Assembly: GCA_016194745.1 (NCBI GenBank)
Contig: JACQBA010000019.1
Span: 62,001-126,000 of the forward strand
DNA length: 64,000 bases
Direction: 5' to 3'
DNA from: Elusimicrobiota bacterium
GTDB taxonomy: Bacteria > Elusimicrobiota > Elusimicrobia > UBA1565 > JACRDR01
Shown here one piece after another: positions 16,419-23,398 of this stretch. The first letter of the stretch is position 1. Each line of letters opens with the position of its first letter. The translations under genes were made by a program, and so were the position numbers. Below the pieces are notes generated by a model that was given only the letters and a program-made list of their open reading frames with translations, searched no databases and was not told where the DNA came from.

Positions 16419-17068
16419 GAGGCGCCCGCCTTCGCTTGGTCGAGAGCCCGGAGCACCCGCGACAATCGCACCGCGACCGTCTGCACGCAGCCCGCGATGA
16501 CGACCGCGAGGCAATAGTCGAGCGGCGTCCAGGAGTATTCGAAGCGCTCCCGAGTGAACCACGTGAGCCACGCGCCCATGTGCAGCGCAACCATGCGCCA
16601 CGGCTTGGCCATCACTCCGCTGTACTCGCGCTGCACGCCGACCGCCTGGCCGAGAGTGCCTACGTACGCGGTCATGAGCGCGAGCATGGCCGACCAGTAG
16701 GCCAGATCCGGGACGCACCATCCGCTCCGCGCGACGCCGGCGAAGATCAGGATATCGGAGACCCGATCGGGCAGCTCGTTGACGATCTCGCCGCGCTTGC
16801 TCGCCTTGCCGCCCGCAAGCGCGACCATCCCGTCGAGCATGTTGCACCACAATCGCGCGTAGCAGAAGGCCGGAGCGACGAGCAGGAGGACGGGAAACCC
16901 GTCGGACTGCCAGAAGCATAGGGCGGCGGCGGCGGCCGCGACGATCGAAGCGTAGGAGATCGTGTCGGGATGAACTCCCGCGGCGACGCACCACGCGGTC
17001 GCGCGCTGGGCCGTAAGGCGGAAGACGTCCGCGATCGGCCGCCTTGAGGACGGTTGATACCCGCTCAC
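16415..17068 (-). CDS. ynbA: YnbA-like CDP-alcohol phosphatidyltransferase
   Basis: A 217-residue membrane enzyme (E. coli YnbA is about 201). The CDP-OH-P transferase motif is present in a divergent form: DGMVALAGGKASKRG, then NELPDRVSD. The usual AR pair is AL, and the first Asp of the second half is Glu, as I recall for E. coli YnbA. Such enzymes exchange CMP for an alcohol head group on CDP-diacylglycerol. The start is GTG 17068. The gene opens the operon and is divergent from the small protein gene at 17188. Confidence 0.85.
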   Translation of the reverse strand: MSGYQPSSRRPIADVFRLTAQRATAWCVAAGVHPDTISYASIVAAAAAALCFWQSDGFPVLLLVAPAFCYARLWCNMLDGMVALAGGKASKRGEIVNELPDRVSDILIFAGVARSGWCVPDLAYWSAMLALMTAYVGTLGQAVGVQREYSGVMAKPWRMVALHMGAWLTWFTRERFEYSWTPLDYCLAVVIAGCVQTVAVRLSRVLRALDQAKAGAS

Positions 17069-17175
17069 GGCTGGTAGTATTGCAGGGGACCCGCGAAAAA
17101 GCCAGCCGCCGCGGTCAAGACGCGTTCACATCCCGGTCGAAATAATGTTCCTGGAGGCCGCCCGGGCAAGCCGAC

Positions 17176-17181
17176 TATAAT
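17176..17181 (+). promoter_or_regulatory. -10 box of the 17188 small protein gene
   Basis: A perfect TATAAT exactly 6 bases before the ATG at 17188. No convincing -35 is seen. The spacing predicts a leaderless mRNA and supports the small ORF as a real gene. Confidence 0.45.
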
Positions 17182-17187
17182 CGGCGC

Positions 17188-17451
17188 ATGATCAAGAACA
17201 TGTACCTCATGATGAAGCAGGCCGTGGTCCCGATCCTCCTGGGGTGGATCTTGACCTGCTGGCTGCCCGTACCCAGCCCGCTGCACGGTGCCGCGACCAC
17301 CGCGTGGAGCGCCGTCTGCAACGGGGTCCACGCCATGGTGACGACCATCTCCAAGCCGCCCGCGGACAATGGCGCGGGCGAACGCAAACACGCCGAATCC
17401 GGTATTAGAGGAAAGGGAAAGCCCGCGCGGGAACCCGCGACGCGGCGCTGA
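17188..17451 (+). CDS. Small membrane protein of unknown function
   Basis: An 87-residue protein with one hydrophobic segment (about 8-31, VVPILLGWILTCWL) and a basic, hydrophilic C-terminus (KGKPAREPATRR). Support comes from the perfect TATAAT 6 bases upstream, a pattern shared with many other genes here. It is divergent from the ynb-like operon and ends nine bases before the end of the convergent pentapeptide-repeat gene. No homologue is recognised. Confidence 0.5.
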   Translation: MIKNMYLMMKQAVVPILLGWILTCWLPVPSPLHGAATTAWSAVCNGVHAMVTTISKPPADNGAGERKHAESGIRGKGKPAREPATRR

Positions 17452-17460
17452 GGCGCGGCG

Positions 17461-18219
17461 CTACATCCCGAAGTGGCCGAAGCCGCCGGTGTTGCGGGGG
17501 GGGCGCTCGTCGCCGTCGTGCCCGTGGGGTTGGCGCTCGTAGGACTCGTACTGCATCCCTAGCTCCTCTCCCTTCTTCCTTCGATCCGCCGGGCTGCCGG
17601 GAAACGGAAGTTTCGTCTCCTTGTCGAACCACGCGCCTTCGAGGTCCGCTCCGTCGAGCCTCGCGCCCGTCAGGTCGGCTCCCATGAGGATCGCGTGGTG
17701 GAAATTGGCTCCGGACAGGTTCGCGTTCACCAGCAGCGCGTCGGTCAGATCGGCCAAATGAAATCGAGCTCCCTGCAGGTTGGCGCCTGTGAAGTTCACT
17801 CCGCGCAGCTTGGACTTGCCGGGCCCGTCGCCGAAATCCGATCCGCTCAAATCGACGCTCGATAGATCCGTCCGCGTCGGATATCCGAACAGCCCACCCA
17901 GGGAGCGCCGCGCATAGCCGGAACTCAGGTCCGAGGCTTTTAGCCCCATGCACTGCGCGCGCTTCGTCCGCCGGGCGGCCTCGAGGAAGGATGCGGTCCC
18001 CTCCGGGAGGGGATTGAGCCACGACGAGGGCTGCCCATCGCTCTGCACGCAGCGCCCGTTCACGAATCGGATCGACTGCTCCGGTCCCTGCGTCTCGGCG
18101 CGATGCGTGGCGAAGGACAGCGCCGCCTCGTGTCCGTCGGCGACGGCGGTCTCGAGAGTGGCGGCGAAGAGCGGCGTCGCCCACGCGGCCAAGACGACGT
18201 GGAGCGTCAAGCGGAACAT
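17461..18219 (-). CDS. Secreted pentapeptide-repeat protein
   Basis: A 252-residue protein. Signal peptide MFRLTLHVVLAAWATPLFA, then a leading domain with two Cys, and about 80 residues of A(D/N)LXX repeats (for example TGANLQGARFHLADLTDALL) that should form a right-handed square beta-helix. The end has a DRRKKGEELGM block also found in the secreted pentapeptide protein at 39790-40572, so the two are paralogues. An upstream in-frame ATG at 18255 would give a longer N-terminus. Function unknown; pentapeptide folds often act as protein-binding scaffolds. Confidence 0.85.
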   Translation of the reverse strand: MFRLTLHVVLAAWATPLFAATLETAVADGHEAALSFATHRAETQGPEQSIRFVNGRCVQSDGQPSSWLNPLPEGTASFLEAARRTKRAQCMGLKASDLSSGYARRSLGGLFGYPTRTDLSSVDLSGSDFGDGPGKSKLRGVNFTGANLQGARFHLADLTDALLVNANLSGANFHHAILMGADLTGARLDGADLEGAWFDKETKLPFPGSPADRRKKGEELGMQYESYERQPHGHDGDERPPRNTGGFGHFGM

Positions 18220-18305
18220 GGCAGCCAGAGTAGCGGATTGGAAAATGCGGCGCATGAGCCTTCCGGCAAGCGCGCGTCTGGGACTCTCGGCCCGCCGGGG
18301 CGAGC

Positions 18306-18413
18306 TCAACGGAGCATTCCCATCATGCCGGACAGGAACAGAAACCAGGCAAAGGTCCATCCCGAGATGGCTAGGACGCGGCGCTGCACGTCCTTGAGCG
18401 AAAGCGATCCCAT
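18306..18413 (-). CDS. 35-residue single-span membrane microprotein
   Basis: A short ORF reading MGSLSLKDVQRRVLAISGWT then a hydrophobic segment (FAWFLFLSGMMGM). The N-terminus is amphipathic and basic; residues 15-33 form one membrane span. It is preceded by ATGACG, 17 bp, TATCCT and 6 bases to the ATG, the same leaderless layout seen at other genes here. It lies upstream of the pentapeptide gene on the same strand (86 bases apart). No homologue is recognised. Confidence 0.5.
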   Translation of the reverse strand: MGSLSLKDVQRRVLAISGWTFAWFLFLSGMMGMLR

Positions 18414-18419
18414 GAGTCG

Positions 18420-18448
18420 AGGATACCGCGATCCCGGGCGTCCGTCAT
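18420..18448 (-). promoter_or_regulatory. Promoter of the 35-residue microprotein gene
   Basis: Minus strand: ATGACG (18443-18448), a 17-bp spacer, TATCCT (18420-18425), then 6 bases to the ATG at 18413. Confidence 0.45.
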
Positions 18449-18470
18449 GGGGCGAAAAACCCATTTTTCT

Positions 18471-18580
18471 CGGGAACGGAGGGTCCAGTCCCGCTTCCCG
18501 AAAGGCCCAGAGGGGCCTATTCCCCGACGGGAGATCGTCGAGGCCGGACCCTCCGGGGGGCCGCTAATACTAAAAAGCGG
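18471..18580. repeat. Nested inverted repeats in an intergenic region, possible structured RNA
   Basis: CGGAGGGTCC (18477-18486) pairs with GGACCCTCCG (18546-18555). Inside lie AGGCCC/GGGCCT (18503-18508 with 18513-18518), and CGGGAA (18471-18476) can pair with TTCCCG (18495-18500) as an alternative. CCGCT/AGCGG (18561-18565 with 18576-18580) follows. The region sits between two divergent promoters and matches no RNA family I recognise. On the minus strand it would be upstream of the microprotein promoter. Confidence 0.35.
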
Positions 18581-18581
18581 G

Positions 18582-18610
18582 TTGTATAGCAAGCGGCGTT
18601 TTGGTATAAT
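18582..18610 (+). promoter_or_regulatory. Promoter of the yggS operon
   Basis: TTGTAT (18582-18587), a 17-bp spacer and a perfect TATAAT (18605-18610). Transcription should start near 18617, giving a leader of about 27 bases. A 6-bp hairpin, AATGGG (18626-18631) with CCCATT (18638-18643), ends directly at the GTG start. Confidence 0.6.
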
Positions 18611-18643
18611 TAACTTGTCGTTAAGAATGGGCTTTCACCCATT

Positions 18644-19324
18644 GTGATCTTTGATAAATTGAAGGCCGTCAGGGCGCAGATAGAGGATGCTGCCCAGCGG
18701 TCAGGACGCTCCCCGGATGCCGTCGATTTGGTCGCCGTGACCAAGAAGGCCTCCGCGGACGCCGTGACCGAGCTCCTCCGATCCAATTTTGTCGGCCATA
18801 TCGGCGAAAACCGGGTCCAAGACGCGGCCAAGAAGCGCGAAGCGCTGAAGCAGGTGCCGGATTTGCCCTCCGTTCCATGGAGGCTGATCGGCCATCTCCA
18901 GACCAACAAGGCGAAAGCGGCGATCCAGACGTTCGACGCGATCGATTCGCTGGATTCTCTTAAGCTGGCCATGGAGTTGGATTCCTGCTTGGAAGCCGTC
19001 GGCAAGACTCTGCCGGTGCTCGTGCAGGTGAAGCTCTCCGAGCGCGAGTCGCAATACGGCGTCTCCCCGGAAGCGGTGGAGGAATTCCTGGCCCAGTGCC
19101 GGGGGCTGCGCCGGCTCGATATTCGCGGCCTCATGGCGATCGCTCCGATGCTCGATCCCGTGGAGGCCGTCCGACCGCACTTCAAGCGCCTCAAAACAAT
19201 TTTCGACCGTAGTTTCGCAGGGAAGGAAGGAGGCGTGTTGTCGATGGGAATGAGCAGGGATTTTGCGATCGCCGTGGAGGAAGGCTCCACGATGGTCCGA
19301 GTGGGAACGGTTTTATTCGCATGA
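18644..19324 (+). CDS. yggS: YggS/PROSC-family PLP-binding protein
   Basis: A 226-residue protein of the PLP homeostasis family. The PLP lysine is in VAVTKK (residues about 30-35), followed by IGENRVQ and WRLIGHLQTNK, and the C-terminal LSMGMSRDFAIAVEEGST block that binds the phosphate. The family keeps free PLP low and affects amino-acid and keto-acid pools. The start is GTG 18644, placed directly after a small hairpin, with no clear Shine-Dalgarno. It heads an operon with yggU, mtnA and pyk. E. coli has yggT between yggS and yggU; here that gene is missing. Confidence 0.92.
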   Translation: MIFDKLKAVRAQIEDAAQRSGRSPDAVDLVAVTKKASADAVTELLRSNFVGHIGENRVQDAAKKREALKQVPDLPSVPWRLIGHLQTNKAKAAIQTFDAIDSLDSLKLAMELDSCLEAVGKTLPVLVQVKLSERESQYGVSPEAVEEFLAQCRGLRRLDIRGLMAIAPMLDPVEAVRPHFKRLKTIFDRSFAGKEGGVLSMGMSRDFAIAVEEGSTMVRVGTVLFA

Positions 19325-19401
19325 ACATGACCATGCATCAGTGCCGGCTCGAGTCGCACGTGGTAGGGCCGGACAGCCTGTTGGAAGGGAGGGACGAATG
19401 A
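19321..19401 (+). other. 26-codon bridging ORF between yggS and yggU
   Basis: ATG 19321 overlaps the yggS stop (ATGA) and its own TGA (19399-19401) overlaps the yggU start (ATGA at 19398). It encodes 26 residues beginning MNMTMHQCRLES. The exact overlap at both ends suggests it carries ribosomes across the 73-base gap. It may have no function as a peptide. Confidence 0.4.
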
Positions 19402-19661
19402 TCGTCAAAGTACGAGTCATCCCCAACGCCCCGGAGAACGAAGTCGTCAGCCGCATCGGCAGCGTGCTGCGCGTGAAGGTGAACGCGCCGGCGACGGACG
19501 ACGAAGCCAATGTCGCCTTGCGGCGATACTTGGCGGAGTTCTTCGAGGTTGCTCCCCGCACCGTCAACATCCTCCGCGGGGCGAAAGGACGCGAGAAAAC
19601 GGTCGAAATCAACGGCCGAACGGAAGAGGACCTGAAGCGGGTGATGGACTCCATCCCTTAA
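19398..19661 (+). CDS. yggU: YggU/DUF167 family protein
   Basis: An 87-residue protein of the DUF167 family (VKVRVIPNAPENEVV, then VNAPATDDEAN and the C-terminal GAKGREKTVEI). Structures of this family show a small alpha/beta fold; its biochemical role is not established. Linkage to yggS is common. A GGGAGGG ribosome site lies 5 bases upstream at 19387-19393, and the start overlaps the stop of a bridging micro-ORF. Confidence 0.88.
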   Translation: MIVKVRVIPNAPENEVVSRIGSVLRVKVNAPATDDEANVALRRYLAEFFEVAPRTVNILRGAKGREKTVEINGRTEEDLKRVMDSIP

Positions 19662-19682
19662 GGGAGGAGACCGCAACCACCG

Positions 19683-19739
19683 ATGCCGCCTCTCTCCGCC
19701 CCTGATCGGGGAGGAGAGAGGCGGCAAGTACTTCCATGA
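19683..19739 (+). other. 18-codon leader ORF containing a 14-bp hairpin upstream of mtnA
   Basis: ATG 19683 opens MPPLSAPDRGGERRQVLP, whose TGA (19737-19739) overlaps the mtnA start (ATGA). The ORF contains a perfect 14-bp inverted repeat: 19684-19697 pairs with 19713-19726. A purine-rich AGGGAGGAG lies at 19660-19668. The hairpin could be a terminator or attenuator after yggU, or a translation switch for mtnA, since ribosomes on the ORF would open it. Confidence 0.4.
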
Positions 19740-20794
19740 GCGCAGAGATCAAGCAGGTCTACTGGAGAGGCGGCAGCCTGTACGTTCTGGACCAGCGCCT
19801 GCTCCCTCACCGCACCAAGTACATTCGCTGCGGCACTCCCGAGTCCGTCGCCGCGGCCATCCGGGACATGGCGCTGCGCGGCGCCCCGCTGATCGGCGGC
19901 GCGGCCGCGTACGGATTCGCCTTGGCGGCGAAGTCCTTGCCCTCGGACCCAAAGCGCTGGTGGCCGGCGCTCGATCGCGCCGCCAAGACGCTCAAGGCCT
20001 CCCGTCCGACCGCGGTCAATCTCATGCACGGCGTCGACCACATGCTCGCGGCGGCGGAGCGACTCCTGTTTCGCAAGGAGATCGGCGCCGTCGAGTTCTA
20101 CAAAGGCCTCAAGGAGGAAGCCGACCGGTTCTTCGACGAGGACGCCTCGTGGAACCGGCGCATGGGGGAACTCGGCTCGAAGCTGCTCAAGCGCGGCTCG
20201 ACCGTGATCACCTACTGCAACACGGGCGCGCTCGCGACCTGCGGCCTGGGCACGGCGCTCGGCGTCATCCGCACCGCCTACAAGCACGGCAAGATCAAGC
20301 ACGTCTACGCCTGCGAGACGCGGCCCTATATGCAGGGAAGCCGCCTCACGCTGTGGGAGCTCATGCGGGCCGGCATCCCGTCCACGCTCATCACCGACAA
20401 CATGGCCGCGCACCTCATGGCGACCGAGCGCATCGACGCGATCTTCGTCGGCTCCGACCGCATCGCCGCCAACGCCGACGTCGCCAACAAGATCGGCACT
20501 TACGGGCTCTCGATCCTGGCGCGCCACCACGGCATCCCGTTCTACGTCGTCGCGCCCTCGACCACGGTCGACCTGCGGACGAAGCACGGAAGACTCATCC
20601 CGATCGAGGAGCGCAGCGCGCGCGAGGTCGTCGAGATCGGCGGACGCCTGTTCGCTCCCAAGGGCGCCAAAGCGCGCCACCCGGCCTTCGACGTGACGCC
20701 GAGCCGCCTCGTGACCGCGATCGTCACGGAACGCGGCGTCGTGCGGCCGCCCAACGCGCGGACGTTGCGGAAGGTCATAGCGCCGAAGCCGTAA
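19736..20794 (+). CDS. mtnA: S-methyl-5-thioribose-1-phosphate isomerase
   Basis: A 352-residue protein, the usual length for MtnA. It converts 5-methylthioribose-1-phosphate to methylthioribulose-1-phosphate in methionine salvage. Visible motifs are RGAPLIGGAAAYG, the catalytic Cys in TYCNTGALAT, ETRPYMQGSRLT, DNMAAHLM and GSDRIAANADVANKIGTY with the catalytic Asp. The usual AANGD is AANAD here. No other methionine-salvage gene is in the window, so the product may feed a shunt elsewhere. A micro-ORF with a hairpin precedes the start. Confidence 0.92.
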   Translation: MSAEIKQVYWRGGSLYVLDQRLLPHRTKYIRCGTPESVAAAIRDMALRGAPLIGGAAAYGFALAAKSLPSDPKRWWPALDRAAKTLKASRPTAVNLMHGVDHMLAAAERLLFRKEIGAVEFYKGLKEEADRFFDEDASWNRRMGELGSKLLKRGSTVITYCNTGALATCGLGTALGVIRTAYKHGKIKHVYACETRPYMQGSRLTLWELMRAGIPSTLITDNMAAHLMATERIDAIFVGSDRIAANADVANKIGTYGLSILARHHGIPFYVVAPSTTVDLRTKHGRLIPIEERSAREVVEIGGRLFAPKGAKARHPAFDVTPSRLVTAIVTERGVVRPPNARTLRKVIAPKP

Positions 20795-20802
20795 GAAATT
20801 GC

Positions 20803-20820
20803 ATGATGCCTTTCCGATGA
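20803..20820 (+). other. 5-codon bridging ORF between mtnA and pyk
   Basis: ATG ATG CCT TTC CGA TGA; the TGA (20818-20820) overlaps the pyk ATG at 20817 (ATGA). It starts 9 bases after the mtnA stop. This is the third such junction in a row in this operon. Confidence 0.35.
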
Positions 20821-22271
20821 CGCCACCGGCGAGACACCCTCCGGACAAGAAGACCAAGATCCTCGCGACCTTGGGCCCCGCCTCGAGCAGCGTGAAGACG
20901 CTCACCCAGTTGCTCCATGAAGGCGCCAACGCGTTCCGTCTCAATTGCTCGCATGCCTCGCTCGGGGAGCTCACGAGCACCGTGCACAGCATCCGCCACG
21001 CCTCCGCCGCGGCGCGCATCCCGGCCTCGATCGTCCTCGACCTGCAGGGGCCCCGTCTGCGCACCGGCCGCCTGCGCGCGGGGGACCCCGTCGAGCTCAA
21101 GACCGGGACGCGCGTCACCATCACGACCGAAGACATCCCGGGAACCTCGGAGGTCGTCTCGACCAACTATCGCGACCTGCCGAAGGTCGTCGCGAAGGGC
21201 AGCCGCATCCTGCTCGACGAGGGGAACATCGAGCTCGTCGTCGCCAAGACGGGGACGCGCGAGGTCACGTGCGAGGTCATCGTCGGGGGCAAGCTCAAGG
21301 AACACAAGGGAATCAATCTCCCCGGCACCCATATCGATCTTCCCGCCGTGACTCCGAAGGACCGGCGCGACCTCGAGTGGGGCCTCAAGCTCGGCGTCGA
21401 CTACGTGGCGCTCTCCTTCGTCCAGGACGCCAAGGACATCCAGGCCGCGCGCACGGTCGTCAAGGACAAGAAGTCCAGCGCGCTCATCATCGCCAAGATC
21501 GAGCGCCCGGAAGCCATCGTCAAGATCCACTCGATCCTCGATACGGCCGACGGCATCATGGTCGCCCGCGGCGACCTGGCCGTCGAACTCACAGCGTCGG
21601 ACGTGCCCGTCGTGCAGAAGCTCCTTATCGGCAAGGCCAACGACGCCGGCAAGATGGTCATCGTCGCGACCCAGATGCTCGAGTCGATGATCCACAGCCT
21701 GATCCCGACGCGCGCGGAGGCCTCCGACGTCGCCAACGCGATTTTCGACGGCGCCGACGCGGTCATGCTTTCGGCTGAGACCGCCGTCGGCATCAATCCG
21801 GTCAACGCGGTCAAGGCCATGTCCGACATCATCGCCAAGGCGGAATCCTCCGCGTTCGCCTACCGCAAGATGCCCTCGATGCTGCCCGACAGCCGCGAGG
21901 GCGGCGGGTTCGCCCACGCTCTCGCGCGCGCGGCCTCCGCGGCCTGCGAGGAGTCGCACGCGCGCGCCATCATCGTCTTCACGCTCACCGGCTGGTCCGC
22001 GCGCATCATGTCCAAGTACCGCCCGCCCGTCCCGATCTACTCCCTCACGCCCGAGAAAACCGTGTTCAACCAGATGGCCCTGCAGTGGGGCGTCATCCCG
22101 CTGATCTGCCCTCTGGCGATGTCCACGGACCCGATGATCCAACGCGGCGAGAAAATCGTCATCCAGCACGGGCTCCTCAAGCGCAACGACGTCATCATCG
22201 TCATGGCGGGAGGCACGGCGAAGCACCGCGCCTCCAACATGATCAAGATCCACCCGCTGGGCGCCTACTGA
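20817..22271 (+). CDS. pyk: Pyruvate kinase
   Basis: A 484-residue enzyme that makes pyruvate and ATP from phosphoenolpyruvate and ADP, the last step of glycolysis. Motifs: KTKILATLGPAS at the N-terminus, the catalytic Lys in AKIERPEA, GIMVARGDLAVE, ATQMLESM and the DGADAVMLSAETAVG segment. The substrate-loop sequence is LNCSHAS instead of the more common NFSHG. The C-terminal domain is complete. ATG 20817 is preferred over the TTG at 20799. It ends the yggS operon and supplies the pyruvate used by the PDH complex encoded at 52517-57498. Confidence 0.95.
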   Translation: MTPPARHPPDKKTKILATLGPASSSVKTLTQLLHEGANAFRLNCSHASLGELTSTVHSIRHASAAARIPASIVLDLQGPRLRTGRLRAGDPVELKTGTRVTITTEDIPGTSEVVSTNYRDLPKVVAKGSRILLDEGNIELVVAKTGTREVTCEVIVGGKLKEHKGINLPGTHIDLPAVTPKDRRDLEWGLKLGVDYVALSFVQDAKDIQAARTVVKDKKSSALIIAKIERPEAIVKIHSILDTADGIMVARGDLAVELTASDVPVVQKLLIGKANDAGKMVIVATQMLESMIHSLIPTRAEASDVANAIFDGADAVMLSAETAVGINPVNAVKAMSDIIAKAESSAFAYRKMPSMLPDSREGGGFAHALARAASAACEESHARAIIVFTLTGWSARIMSKYRPPVPIYSLTPEKTVFNQMALQWGVIPLICPLAMSTDPMIQRGEKIVIQHGLLKRNDVIIVMAGGTAKHRASNMIKIHPLGAY

Positions 22272-22475
22272 CGCCTCCTTAGAACTCCGATAGAAATCCA
22301 TCAGGCAACCCTGATGGCGCTCAGTCATCCTGTGCGCATGACTTGCGCATCGGGCCGGCGGAAAGTCGGCGGGAGGTACGGCAGGACAGAGAACACGAAC
22401 GTCGATGCGGCATCCTCTGAGCGCCCCGCGGTTGGCAGGCCGCGGGGCGCTCATTTCAATCTGGGGGGAATACTC
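22272..22475. other. Intergenic region after pyk, with a small hairpin and a strong terminator
   Basis: No ORF is convincing. CATCAG/CTGATG near 22299-22316 forms a short stem, and the region ends with the 14-bp hairpin listed separately. It may hold the pyk 3' UTR or a small RNA; no promoter can be placed with confidence. Confidence 0.3.
22418..22453 (+). terminator. Strong GC hairpin, probable terminator
   Basis: TGAGCGCCCCGCGG (22418-22431) pairs perfectly with CCGCGGGGCGCTCA (22440-22453) around an 8-base loop, followed by TTTCAAT. It lies 147 bases after pyk and only 22 bases before the next start codon, so it could also sit in the 5' UTR of that gene. Confidence 0.55.
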
Positions 22476-23282
22476 ATGGAAAAATCGAATGCCGGATTCG
22501 TATGGAAGCTGGTCGCCAATACCGCGGGCTGCTCCGCCGGTCCAAGGCAGTGGCTCATCGTGCTCGCGACGGTTTTGCAGGCGTCTTCGGCGCTCGCGTG
22601 CGGGACCGGCAGGACGGACATCTCGCTCAAGGCGACTCCGGCCGGCGGCTACACGATCAGCATCACCGAGACGGGCATGGGGTTCGACGCAAAGACCAAG
22701 ATGCATAAACCCATGAAAACGTTCGAGGCGGAGCTTGTCGACAATAACGGCCTCGCGAGCATGCGCGCGGCCATGTCCCAGATGCACAAGTCGAGCGATC
22801 AGGGTAAATTGGACCCGGCCAAACAGAAAGGCACAATATCGTTCATAAAAGGACGGGCTGAGCTCCTGCAGAAGAGCCTCGAAGCCGCCGCCCAGAAGCC
22901 CGAACGTTCCGAGAAGGCTACCGCGGCCCTCGGAAAGCTGGGCGAGTTCCGCGAAACTTTGACCAAGATCGAATCCGGAGAAATCGGCGACTACGCGTCA
23001 CTCCGCACCGCCTACAACGGGTTGCACGACGCGGCGAACAAGGATGAGAGCACGACGCTTCCCGGCAAGTCCAAGGCCGCAGGAGGACAGCAAGAAACCG
23101 GTCTCGTTCCGGAGGCAAAATGGGACCGTTGGATGCCTCCGATGAAGGACATGCCCGTTTATCGCAACAGCTGCAACAGGAGCGCCGGCGACCTGAAGCT
23201 CGGGAGCGCCACTCTGGATGCCGGGCGCAAGATCCGAAAGCAGCTCGCGACGATCACGCCAGGATCAGTCAGGTTCAACTAG
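22476..23282 (+). CDS. Secreted protein of unknown function
   Basis: A 268-residue protein. A hydrophobic segment at about residues 28-41 (WLIVLATVLQASSALAC) preceded by a 27-residue N-terminus suggests a long signal peptide cleaved near SALA. The mature protein is hydrophilic and helix-rich, with many Lys and Glu. ATG 22476 follows GGGGGGAA at 22463-22470. A terminator hairpin follows the stop. No family is recognised. Confidence 0.7.
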   Translation: MEKSNAGFVWKLVANTAGCSAGPRQWLIVLATVLQASSALACGTGRTDISLKATPAGGYTISITETGMGFDAKTKMHKPMKTFEAELVDNNGLASMRAAMSQMHKSSDQGKLDPAKQKGTISFIKGRAELLQKSLEAAAQKPERSEKATAALGKLGEFRETLTKIESGEIGDYASLRTAYNGLHDAANKDESTTLPGKSKAAGGQQETGLVPEAKWDRWMPPMKDMPVYRNSCNRSAGDLKLGSATLDAGRKIRKQLATITPGSVRFN

Positions 23283-23301
23283 ACCCGCGCGAATCCGCTA
23301 T

Positions 23302-23329
23302 CGGCCCCGCGTTCCCTAGCGCGGGGCCG
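23302..23329 (+). terminator. Terminator hairpin
   Basis: CGGCCCCGCG (23302-23311) pairs perfectly with CGCGGGGCCG (23320-23329), loop of 8 bases, then TCGTTCG. It lies 19 bases after the stop at 23282. The stem core resembles the hairpin at 22418-22453. Confidence 0.6.
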
Positions 23330-23398
23330 TCGTTCGCCCACATGAATCCCGGATGAATCCCGCAGGCGGTCGACATCGAATCGGGGCATGCTGTGGGC

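Noticed and set aside
20775-22787. 670-codon open frame on the minus strand
   Set aside because: It is antisense to pyruvate kinase, with typical shadow composition.
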